Positions 23,331-35,800 of a stretch of 64,000 nucleotides of DNA are shown piece after piece. The stretch comes from Liolophura sinensis (Eukaryota; Mollusca; Polyplacophora; Chitonida; Chitonidae). The stretch covers positions 46,059,682 to 46,123,681 of the forward strand of contig NC_088300.1 in NCBI RefSeq assembly GCF_032854445.1, in the 5' to 3' direction. The translations under genes were made by a program, and so were the position numbers. The notes under the pieces are model-generated. The model had not been told where the DNA came from. It was given only the letters and a program-made list of their open reading frames with translations, and did not search any database. The first letter of the stretch is position 1. Each line of letters starts with the position of its first letter.

Positions 23331-24267
23331 ACCAGTGACCAGTAGCATTCTGAGAACTGGCCTGTGATTGGTTAAAATCCATGAGAAGCTATGAGCTCAT
23401 GGCTGGGTTGTCACAGACAGGAGCCTGCAAACTGATATCACCAAGGTGTCATGCTGCTGTGAAGGTAAGGCCCTGGACCCTGTATGATTAAACCTGTCTG
23501 CCATGCTTCTGCAGCCGCCTATGACAGCATGGAGGCTGCTGAGGGGGATGAAGGCCATGTTTGTGTTTTTATGAATGTGGCTGATAGTGTGTGTGCGCAT
23601 GGAGGTAGTTAAAGGCTGCTGAGTGTACATATGTTGATGGAGGTTAGCTAGACTGGACCTGTGTTCTCAAAGCTGACAAGCATAAATACTGTCTGTGTGC
23701 CTCCCTCTGTACTCCCTTCTGTCTGTCCCCCCTCACCTCTGCTGCAGCAGTCTTAGCAAGGAACCTCAGGGTAGGATTTCACTGCTGATTTCGGGGTGTG
23801 CAGCCTCAAAGGGGGATACAGGCCTTTCTGGTGCCATGTAATAGATGTACAGCTGAAGGGCCAAGTTAACCGTGAGTTCGTTCATATCACTCTGCTAAGG
23901 CTGTAACAGCCTCTCCCTAACCCTACCTCTTATTGATTTCTATCCCACGTGAGTCAGATGACTGGCCACATTACCGGCATCGGTTGGGTCACTCTGTCTC
24001 AACTGTCATCTTGACCATTGTATACTGTCATTACATGATCCCCACATCTGCTAACTGCCTGTAGTCTTCACACCATTTGGTATAACACCTTTCGTTTTGT
24101 CTCGCCTTTTTACAGTGTTTGCCTGGTAGTCAGCTGAGTTGGGAGCTTAGACCATTCTGTTTCCGGTGAGCGCGGCATCATAGTGCCGGGTGCTGTAGCT
24201 GTTTCTTCTACCTTGAAGGGAACAGAATTACTTCCAGACACTGCTGTGATTGGCTAGGCAAACGAGC
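23331..24267 (+). promoter_or_regulatory. Presumed promoter and 5' UTR of the long CRMP isoform
   Basis: This stretch is more GC-rich than its surroundings. A good acceptor (CTCGCCTTTTTACAG, ending 24115) lies 152 bp before the ATG at 24268, and an AAG|GTAAGG donor sits at 23464/23465. A spliced 5' UTR exon is therefore plausible. This is inference from splice signals only. Confidence 0.35.
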
Positions 24268-24579
24268 ATGGCTGACAAGAAGAAGCGTGATTTCAGTCCG
24301 GAGCCCATGGGTTGTCTTATCGGCCCCAATTCCAACCCTAACAGACCACGGGTCAAGTGTTCCATGTTTGAGCTCGTACCCGATGCATTCGATGGGAAAT
24401 CCCTAAAGATCGGAGAAGAGAGTCCCACTAAGAGAAGACAAAACAAGGCCCAGAACGGCAAAGCTGAACCTGAAATTGCCAAAGAACCCACCCCTCCCCC
24501 TCAGCAAGAGACAGAGGAACCCCTAGTCGCACAGAATACGGTCCCCCAAGAGGCTCGCCCCTGGGACAATGTCGATAAG
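24268..24579 (+). CDS. DPYSL: CRMP alternative first coding exon, long N-terminal isoform
   Basis: ATG at 24268 opens 104 codons ending ...NVDK at an AAG|GTAGGT donor, phase 0. The segment is charged and Pro-rich ([11 protein letters not shown]), probably unstructured. [20 protein letters not shown] resembles the conserved block of vertebrate long CRMP isoforms (R-x-K-x-x-x-M-F then F-x-x-K-[ST]-L), and the DK just before the junction is also like those isoforms (recalled, not searched). Codons are well behaved and the GC content exceeds the flanks, consistent with a real exon. Translating further back from 24250 needs a TTG start and is not supported. Confidence 0.8.
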
Positions 24580-27500
24580 GTAGGTGACATTTGTTACTGT
24601 ATTACAACAAAACGTCTGTAATAATCCGTTTGATGTATCATCTGGTTGTAACACCTGTACTGTACGGTTACTGTTCTACACCTGCATGATGTAACACCTG
24701 TTATTTGCTAACTTGTTATAGCATCTGTACTACCGATCCATCGTGTTATTACACCTGGGAAGTGTTACCTTGCCCTTCTACACATTGAAGCGTTAACTGT
24801 CATGGTAACACATACTGAAGTGATACATTGCCAAAACAGTTGTGCTTGTCACAAAGTTACGCACACTTTACAGATTGGACCCCAGGGGGAGTCGTGCATC
24901 ACGCCTGTCATAACGGCCATGACAAGACATGATAAAAACATATGTTTACAAAGTAAATACGCTTGATGCAACATTGTGATAGCTTCACAGAATGGACAGT
25001 TGACCAGTTTTATGTTGTTATATTATGTGGTGGTTGGGTTGTCATGTCTGGTGTCTTTGACATGATGCTTCAGTGGCGGCAGCACTGGTGGCATGGACTT
25101 GCCCTGTCGTAAGAAGGCACAGTATATGTACATACACCTAATGACTCCTTGTCATATTTGACTGAAAATTGTTAAGTGTGAGGTAAGACCCTATGGATAC
25201 ATAACATATACATACATACTTTTATCTGCATGTATATTGTACCGTGACATTTAGAGTACCATCATTGGCACTGTACCATCATTTATACATCTTGTGTATA
25301 CCATAACAACAGTCATATATGTATCATCTGGGGGAAGGGGTCCCTCCCTACATGCAGCTGTCACAGTTGTGCCTTGAGAACATCCGTCCCTGGTGGTCAC
25401 TATAGTATTGGTTGACCACAAGATTAAAGACTCCAGTTGCTGGCTTTTTACAGAGAGGTTCGTCATTAGCAATCATGTTTTTGATGTTCAATTCAGTATT
25501 TTTCCTCTGGTTCAGTAGCAGTGATGGCAGGCATTTGGTATGCCACAAGCCCTATGTAGGAAACCCCATGCTGGCTTAGTTGTGCAAGGTGTCACTCTCT
25601 CTTCAGATGTCATGGTCTCGACAATGAGGTACCTTTCTTAAAGGCAGTGCAAGCCCGAAACGAAAGGCATTCAAAAGATGCCATATGATAACAATGCAAG
25701 GCAGCATCAACACAGGTTGTTTCACAGCACTTCAGTGGGCGTTCTAAGCCTGGGTGTTGGGATATCACTAGATCTGAGATCTTTCATTCATCCCAGTTTA
25801 ACTTTCAGAAATGCAGATTTGTACTCTTCCATTTACTAACCTGGAACTTCTGCGTGTCCTGTCCTCAACATGTCAAAGCCGTACGTTATAAAAACATGTT
25901 TCCTGTAAACATTCAGTAATTCTTACTTCATGTCGCCGTGTTATTTGTGAATGATAAAGACCATAATGTCAAAATTTACTAAGATGTATCTGTTACATCG
26001 GCGGCAAAGCCAAAATTCACTAAATGCCATTTTCACTATGTGTTGGCCACCCTTGGCATCGTTCACAAAAAGAAAAACTTGTGGAATGATCTGATTGAAA
26101 CCAGTGAGATGTACACCATCTGAAGGGTGATTGACAAATAGTTTGGGAGTCTTAACTTTAATTTGAAGGGTGATTGACAAATAGTGTGGGAGTCTTAACT
26201 TTAATTTGAAGGGTGATTGACAAATAGTTTGGGAGTCTTAACTTTAATTTGAAGGGTGATTGACAAATAGTTTGGGAGTCTTAACTTTAATTTAAGCAAA
26301 TCACATAACCCTAGCAACTGGGTCACATGATTTGAAAATGGCGGCTTGCAAAGTTCTGATGCTGTCCAAGTGGGTGCATCGGTTTCATTTGTGTTATTTG
26401 CGATGTTATGGCCTTTATTGTTAACACATAATGAGGTATATCAATTCAGAATTACTTTTAAGATCTGGGGACACCTCATTTTGTGAGGTACAGTATTGGC
26501 ACTTTGGAGACAGCGCAGATGACAGGACCAAGTTCCAGGTTAGTAAATGTACACTTCAGAGCATTTAATGCTAAGCTGGGAACATGGCTAACCAATCTCA
26601 GAACTAGAATATTACTGAAGTGTTTTGTAACATGACAGAATTTGAAAGTGAAAGAGTGAAATACATATATAGACTCTTGTCTGAAGTGCTGAATTACAAC
26701 CTGTGCCCATAGGCTTGGGAAGGTAATGATTGACATACTGTTGGTCTAAAATGAAATGGGTAATGGTTTATATGGACAGTGTTTAATGGTCTGTAATCTG
26801 CCAGATACTTCAGATTAGTGTTCTCCATGCCACTAAAAGTAAAATACATAAACCAAAGGCCATTGAGATAATAATAATTATTATTTGTCACATTATTAAT
26901 TCGTTCTTCATTCAGGTCAAAGATATTAGGAGTTATACAGCACACATTTAATAATATTGTCCAAATCCCTACTAGATCCCTACTCCATGAGCTGAACACA
27001 ATGCAGTGGATAGTTGGCTTGCCATTTACATGTTTCAGTTACCCTGGGAAGATGCTCAAGACTGTGTAACAGACTGAGTGTTTTTTACTGATCATGCAAT
27101 GATGTAAACCTGTGACGTAATGCTTGTCTGTCTCGCTAGTCCACCTATCCACAGCCGTTATTGATTGCCATGGCTGAAACCCAGATAATCAGAATAACCT
27201 AGCCAATGGAATAGTTTCATGTCATAGAGGTTTTTATGGTACTGAGGATAATTTCTTTTCTTTTAAGTGGAGCACAACTTCATTGAGTTTGACAGTTAAA
27301 TGATTACATCTTGCAAAGCTTCTACTCAGTTTAACACAAAAAAAAGGAAGGTGGAATCCAAGACAGGACACGAATGTTTCTCTTTTAGTGCCTGCTTCTG
27401 AATATTTATGTATTACATATTTATTTAATTGTTGTTTAACTCTATACTCAAGAATTTGCGCTTACACAATGGCAGTCAGTATTATGCTTAGAAGGGCATT

Positions 27501-29843
27501 GTATGCATGGGGTGAACTACCAATCATTGGCAAGTTATCGACTAATTTTTCCACTTTGGACATACAGTTAGTATGCACACCATTTTGGTGGAAGACAAGG
27601 GGTCTTCAAGAAATGTTACGGACTGCCACACAGACACACACAGACTGCCACACTAACATGATCAACTACTTATTGTCGCTAAGGCCCCATGTGAGAGCAG
27701 CTAGGAGAATCTACAAATTCCTAGACCAAGATCGGTTTTGAACCCACGTTTTGAGTATGTTATTTTTTATTATATGCTGTTATTTTTATCTCTTTACCGA
27801 GTCGAGACTCACAGTGCAATTGAAATTCAGCAATCTTGTTTTTGTTAATTGATTTAGCAAAGATAATGTGCAAATTGTAAGCCATTCACAAGGTAGTGTT
27901 ACAACCTTATACAGTAAAATAAAATGAGATCCCTATTAGAAACTTTAGTTGAAGTAGGGTATGGTTCAGTGGTTGGGTGTGCAACTTCAAAAAAGGCTGG
28001 TACATGAGATATGAGTTCAATCCTGGATTCGGACAGGAAATATCTAAATACTTTTGCTCTCATGGACACTGACAGTTATGAGGCAAATTGGAATATTACC
28101 CCGTCATTCGTTGAACACAGCTTTTTTTTCCCACCAATATGGTGTTTAATTAACTTCAGTACTTCTGAAGTGGCAAATTTTTTCAGTAACTTGCCAAAGG
28201 TTGGTTGTTTAATCTGACCACTTCAGTTTCCTTTACCAATAAAACTGACTGCCATTGTATCAGCAAAATATTCTTCAGTGTGGCATTGCGCAAACACAAT
28301 TAAACAACAAAAATTGTAAAATCCTTTTTTTATGAAACAGTTCAATGACTAAAGCTCTAAGTACACCAAACTTCAAGATTAAACCAATGTCATCATAAGA
28401 CTGGAAAATAGCCTGCAGTACAAGGATAGATTTGGCAGATGAGAAATAGCATTAGCTAGGAGAAGAGAAACAGTCATTCGAGACAAACATGGGAAGAAGA
28501 GTTGCCAGATGTGTGCAACAGGGAGACAAGCTGGACTCGGAAGATTTCTGGCATTCTGGACATATCTTTCTTTTGTGTTTGCGTCTCTGTCTAGCGGACT
28601 GCCAGAGTTCTTGGAGTAATGTCATGTAGACCCTAGGGCTTTTTTGACTTACTTCACAATGTTAATGACCTCTTGTCTTCTCTAAGTCCTCAGCAGTGTA
28701 GGTCTATGTATGGCAGTGAGATTACTTACATTGTACATGATGTAACGTGATCTTGTCTTCGGCAAATATTTTGAACTAATATATTTTTAGTTTACAGACA
28801 AAAATTTATTGAGTCTTTGAAATGGAGATATGAGTTTAATCCCAGCCTTTATGACAATTATGGATCAAATTGGAATATACCCTTATCAGTCGTTGAAGAC
28901 AGCTTTTCTTTCACCAATATATCTGCACTTCAGAAGTTTGTGAGGAACAAAGTGTCAAAGTTTGTTAGAATGAATATTTTGATTCTGGAGACCTTCTAGT
29001 AAGGCTTGCTCTGGGACCGATTCTGCAAAGATGTGTTTGACTTGTTAAAATTCAAAATCTGATTTTACCTATTTGTGAGTTGAAATTAGGCATCCAATCA
29101 AGTGTTCAGTGGAGACAAAGAGATAACAATAGACCAAATGCTATATTATACATATTGAACTTCAAAATTTTGATTAAGGTTCAATTTGTGGAATTAGTCC
29201 CTGATAACTGTACATGTAGCTTGATCAAGTTTTGTTAAGATCATATGAATTTAACATGTTCTCATGATGTACCTGTAGGCACCGGTGATTTTTTTCTCTG
29301 TTACTGTTACCTGAATACCCAAATGTTTGAAGTCTTTGATATCTACATATACCCCAGTACATTACTTCGTTCTGCTAAAATTTATTAAAAGGCTGAAAAA
29401 AACACTCTAGTCATTAACACATTCAAGGCTGTGGTTGTTTTCTATGATGGAGACGTTTCTGACATTTCTAAGGAATATGTATAGAAAATCATATAGTTAT
29501 TACCCATCACCTGCGCTGACAGGGGAAAAGTGCCCAGATCATTGAGAACCTTGTAACCCCACAGGTAACATCATAATTGCTTCCCTGCCTATGATGACTT
29601 AATAATCTCAGTGACCTAGTATACAGGGGTTGATAGGAGGGAAGAGGCTCAGTGGCTTATAGATTACAGGTGTCTGAGTAGTAAGCTGATAACACAGGAT
29701 AATACTGGCAGATATGTCAATAGGGGTGAGTTATTGAAATTCTGTGATTAATGTGTAATTTCACTTATCATTCATTATAACTTGTTCTAGGTTAGTAGTT
29801 TTGTTCTGAACCTATGAGTTGTTATGTACATGTATCACTGTTT

Positions 29844-29895
<52 letters not shown>

Positions 29896-32800
29896 GGACC
29901 CACATTTGACCATGTGAAACTCTGTGGAATATGATGTTTCCTGCATTGCATGAAAACCAATAAGTCATGTAGTTGCCCTCATGTGGATTGACCGGCCGGT
30001 ATAGCACAGATGGTAGAACGTCCGCTTCGGGAGCGGTAGATCCAGGATCAATCCTGGGTCGAGGCAGACCTTTAAAAGAGGGAGTCGTAACTTCCGCGCT
30101 TGACGTTCAGCATGAAGGGAATAGTGTATATCAGTATAATGGCTTGGGCGGGGTGGCTTACTTGCTTTCGGTAAGTCAAAGTGAAGCAGCACTAGATAAA
30201 AGAGCGATGGAAATCCGTCCTGCACCAAGGAGGCACATTACACACACCCTAAGGACACCTTCGTCGTCATATAACAGAAAAATTGTTGAGTACGACGTTA
30301 AACCCCAAGCACCTTTGAAAGAGGAAGTTATATCTTCCTCACTTTGCGTTCAGCATCATGAAGGGGATACTGCAATGACTGGTTGACTTGTATCAGCCTA
30401 ATGGCTCGGGCGGGGCGGCTGACTTGCCTTCGGAAGTCGTCTCAGTGAAGCAGCACTAGATAAAAGAGAGTTACATGCACTCTAAGGATTCCTTTGTCGT
30501 CATATGACTGAAAAATTGTTCAGTTCGACGTTAAACCCCAAGCACTCACTCACTCACTCACTCACTCATTTGGACTGAATTTGTATCGTCATTTACAGCT
30601 ATAGCTTTTTCCTCGACCCTGTTCTACAAAACAGTCATTTGATAAGTTGGTTGACACTGTTTTAATGACAAATTTCTTGCACATATACGTGTCTTCAGAA
30701 AGTCCTCATTTACCCAGCTCAGTGAATTTTCATGTGATCAAGTCTTATAAAGCCCCATTCACCTGTGTACAAGTATACTCCATTGTTTTGGGGCGTGGTT
30801 CTCCTGTTGTGTCATCTGTTTTCACCTGAGAAGGGAGAGACCTGTCACCGTGTACATACATTGTATACTGATACCACACTTGGATGGAGCACCTGACTGC
30901 CACTTTCTAGTACGATTTTTGCAGTATGTGAAGCTTATAACATAAAGAAACCCTCATTGCAATGTTCATTTTTCATTTAGTTTGCTGTTGAAACCAGAAA
31001 TATGATGGATGTTACACTTTTAGTGTTTCTCTGGTCACTCATTTGTGTGTGGACTGAGTTTAATTACTGATACTCAATCAGTTATCCTTGTCAAAGTTGT
31101 GAGTTCAAGCGAATTTCATTCCTTAGTCAGATTCTGCTTTTGGAGAAGAAGCACCACACATACATAGTTTAGCTATCTGACTCAGCAGGTTTGGTGTACT
31201 AAATTGCTTTTTTGGATGACATTTGTAGGGAAAAAAAATACATTTCATGTCTGAAATTACCAATCTTTGATCTGAAATAAATTTGCAGTAATTGAGTGAA
31301 CAAAGTTGTAATTCATCTAGCTCTGGAAAGAAGTGTGTGGTTGGCAATGATAAGTGATGAAGACCAAATTTAAACTGGCTTGATGGACATATCACACAAA
31401 GGTGTATGCTGGATAAGGTAATCTGAGCTAGTAAAGGGCCATTTTTTGCTGACTCACTGGCTATTGAATTAGGGAGAATTTCTAAATGGAAGATTTGTTT
31501 AATTTTTGGTAACATCTTTATGTCAAGAAAAAAGGAACATTATAATGTTACATGTCTCTGGCTTAAGCTGTAGAGATAGAAAGTAGCAGTGATTGAGTAG
31601 ACCAAGACCTAGTTCAATTCAGCTTGTCCAGAGAAAATTTACCAAGTGCACGGAACTAATTCATGGATTTAGTGTTGACGGGATGTACACTGGACATCCT
31701 CAGTTTATTACCTGAGATTAAGAGACCTTACCTGGATTAGTGTCATTGAATAAGCTCAGGGTTATTCGTCGGATGTTTAATGAACTTCATATGAATATAG
31801 AAAGATGTGGGAAATGTTTGACGCTCAGCAACAGACTTCATGATTGTAGATCTACTGAGCATCTTCTATACATTGTAGAAGTTATTTTGAATGTGGAAAT
31901 GAGGTATCAGGTGAGTTTTACACATGAACATTGTACTTCCTCATTTATTTCCTCTTGGATATACACATAGTTTTTTGTTCATCTACATTTACTTTTGAAC
32001 TATTTACAGAAGTTCAATTTTTAAAAATTTTTTTTGAAATTGATTTCTTTTTCAGTTGGTTGGTAGGATGTCTGAATTGTAGTAGATTTCAGTCTATACT
32101 TGAATGATTGCCGCTCTAAATATTTCCTTAACAGTCAGCATAGGAGATTCATTTGCAAATGTTTAAAAACAAAATTTTCCTACTATAGTAAAAACACCGC
32201 ATAACACAAAACATTAATGACCGCAGGGGTGGAAATATTTAATTTTGAGTTGGAAGCCAACAATCCTTTGATACTGAATTAACTGGTACCTTGGAATATG
32301 CGGTTAAGTGGGACAAAAGATTTTCCAGGAGCAAACACAGAAATCTGATGAGGTGTCGAACAATACCTTTAGACATACCTGTAATATAAGTAGTTTTCAA
32401 GCTTTTTATGATCCTTAATATATAGTCTGTTATTAAACTTAGTAAACCTTTTTGTGTAAATGATAATTTGGAACCCTTTGAGTGTATGTGTGTCTTGGTG
32501 TTCTGTTTCATGTAGATGACAAGATGTCTATATGTATAACAGAAATTGTACAGTTTTGTGTAAACCTGAACACCCCTCTTCACTTAGCAGTGAAGTGCCA
32601 GTAGAGTGCATGTAGTGAAGGATGAAGAATGACTGGAGTGGGTGGTGTCAGCTTTTGTACCAATCCCAGAGGTGTTGTATGAAGGGTTAATTGTTAAAGA
32701 AGGTGTGAGAAGGTCAAGCACAGATTTTGGACGGTAGCCATGGTTAGTTGTCATCTATTACACAACACACACATGTAACTGCACACTGCTGAGGCACACT

Positions 32801-35800
32801 GTGAAGAATGGTGACTGTGTAAATCACTGCTAGGATTCGAAAGCCCTGACAAATCATCAACTTGGAATTTATTACTGCACCCTGTTTAGACTGACTGTTC
32901 ATTTTCTTGGCGTTTAGCCATATGTGTAAAATATATGGATGTCATACCATAGCCATTTATTCAGGCTCATCATATTAATTTGTCTTCTTCTGTATGACTA
33001 ATATAATGAACATGCTTATACTATACATGTACCAGTAATATCAAAATAGTGACCGGGGAGAGTTATTTTCTGAACATAACCTGATACACATTCATAGCCA
33101 TCTTCAATATTCTATCATCTTTTCCCCGCTTTAGGTGTATAGATTTGTTTGTACATGTGACCTTGTCATGGAACATGTAGGCGTACATGTATTTGATTCA
33201 ACAGATAGCGCTGTTTGAAAGACTGCATAGAGCATGGATATGTGGCTTACATGCTGTAGTAATGGCAGATGCCTGCACGGCCTTTAAATCTGCCTCATTC
33301 CACAGTATATGTGATGCATGCGCATGATGCCATTGTAAGCATTTGTATTCTACACAGCAGTTGCAGCTGTGTCTGCACCTGCTCTTGAGACAGGTCAGGA
33401 TTAGTTTGTCTGTGAATATTGATCCATTGTCTGACCACCAGCGCTGGCATCTAAAGTGTATCAGTGTTGTGTTTGTGGCTACATGGTTGGACATTACGTC
33501 GCCCTGTTGATGTCATAAGACTCTGCAGGTGCTATTTGTGTAGGCTGAATTTGGCACATTTGTAGTTTGCATCTGTGGGTGTTATGCCCATACAGCTGTG
33601 CTAGAGCCTGATGCAGCGTTGCCATCAAGACCAGTGTTGATTTACAAATGATAAACTATGGGAATGTCGGCGTTGTGTATTTACTATTACCATGGCAGTT
33701 AGACTGGAACTGCCGAGGGATCTTCCACAGAGACTATATGCTGTAGCTGCTAGGGAAGTTCAGTTCATACCAGCAGTATGACTTCCTTAACTTATAGGTC
33801 TCTCTCTAGTCTTTTGGACAAGGCCAAGGGTAAAGGGCACAAATTGGCTTGTGTATAGGATGTAATCAGTTAAACTTGTTTTGGAGATTTATATCTAAAA
33901 CATCTTTTCTGCCATGTGGGGACAACCACGATATACAATATAGCATACATGTACGTTCTTCAAGATGGCACAAAATTCCAAACAAACAAATAAAGACGTG
34001 CTTCATTCATTTTGTTGTACACCAAAGGTTTGGTAGTGTAGAGCCGTTGAAGATTATAATTTGTGATTGTTTGATTAGAGAGTAAGTCAAACATTAAGCA
34101 CACTACACATCTGTCTTTCACGAATGTTGAGGCATGGCTCCATTGTCCAAATGTATGAGACCAGTTACAGTGTAATAAAACTGTTTCAATTTTCCCCGGG
34201 GGGGGGGGGGGGGGGGGGGGGGAATTCAAGTTTAGTTGTAATCAGCAACATTCCTGTATGATGATCTAAGATGGCTAATAATATGGAAGCAGCTCTGTGA
34301 AATTATTGCAGTACTTCATTGCACAGAATTGACATGGCTAACATAACTTTTTTGTATATTTAAATCTTTTTATTACGTGTCATCTCACTTCTCTGAAACT
34401 TTGTTTAGGTTGTGAAATATTGAGCCATCAAGGGTGTGATCAGTGTTTGGTGTAATGGTTAGCATGTCACGGCGTGTGATTTCTAACTACAACTACGAGT
34501 ATAAACTAATCTTCCATCATAGGAAGGGTACAGCAGCCGTTTCCAGTTGACCAATGAGGGTTCATTGCCTGTTTTGTAAATCTCAGCTCAAACGATGTAA
34601 TGTAGGCACACTAAAATATTAACATAGGTGAAGAATAATTTGGAATTGGAACAATATTGTTTTTTATCGTTTAAATGTGAGAAAACACATTTCTGCACCT
34701 GAACAGAGTAACTGTGCATCTGCCTTAATCTTCATTTTTCATTGGTGAATTTCAGTGTAATATTCTATCAGGCCATATTTGCTCAAATATGAACATCTAA
34801 CTTTTTGAGAGGTGTAACGGTAGAATTTATGAATGTTAGACTAAAAAGTATTGAAACTTTGCAGCCAGAATAATAATTTTCTCAAATATTATCTGTTATC
34901 TCAGTTAATATTTATTCATTTGATTTGTGCTTTATAATGGGGACCAGCATTATGGTAGGAGGAACTGAGCAGAGCCTGGGTGAAATTCTCAGTTAATATC
35001 ATTTTGTCATGATCTCTTGTCCATTTATCTGACCCCATCATATCATTCTGCCACAAGGGTGAGGGGGAGCCAACCAAGATGTCTGCCTGATTGGTGACAC
35101 TGAGCAGAGCCTGGGTGAAATTCTCAGTTAATATCATTTTGTCATGATCTCTTGTCCATTTATCTGACCCCATCATATCATTCTGGCATAAGGGTGAGGG
35201 GGAGCCAACCAAGATGTCTGCCTGATTGGTGAAAATCAGTTGGAGCATCATTAGCTGGGTGTCACTGGCATTCTTGGTGATCAGAAGATTAACATCTGAC
35301 ATGGGTCATGTTATCAGGTATTAATCAAGTGCCTTGCAATACCCTTGCAAGGGAATCAAGGTTTCCATTACGGTTAGAGTTGCAAGTGTGGCATCATTGT
35401 TACCAGTGTAGTAGTACAACTTTAAGAGAGCAGAAAGCAAACAAAAGAAATAAGGGTCCTCAGAAGGAAAATTGTTTCAAAAAGGTATCTGCCAATTGAT
35501 TGATTTTTTCATGTTGAAAGTCCTGCTAAAAGTTTAGATTCCGAGGTGGGCTTTATCAGGGTCTTATTTTGCTATAATAATGGGAAGGCATTTTTAAGTC
35601 GAACTCAATTGTTGTGAAATATATTGATGTAATTTTTTACATGACAATAACCATAAAGCTGTTAAATCCGATATCAATACAAAGATTTTGTTGTAGGAAA
35701 ATCATGATGTAAGAAAAAGATCATGATTCTGCATAGGGTCAATAAATCCCACCTTAGAATGGAAACATTTAAATCCATAAAGTTAGGTGAGCAAAAATCT

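Noticed and set aside
27388..27741. 117-codon plus-strand open frame
   Set aside because: It lies across a minus-oriented SINE family B copy.
31123..31515. 130-codon minus-strand open frame
   Set aside because: No recognisable domain, no splice-compatible neighbours and no similarity I can name; length is within chance for 64 kb scanned in six frames.
34916..35302. 128-codon minus-strand frame with an internal peptide repeat
   Set aside because: Explained by the 135-bp tandem duplication, whose length is a multiple of 3.
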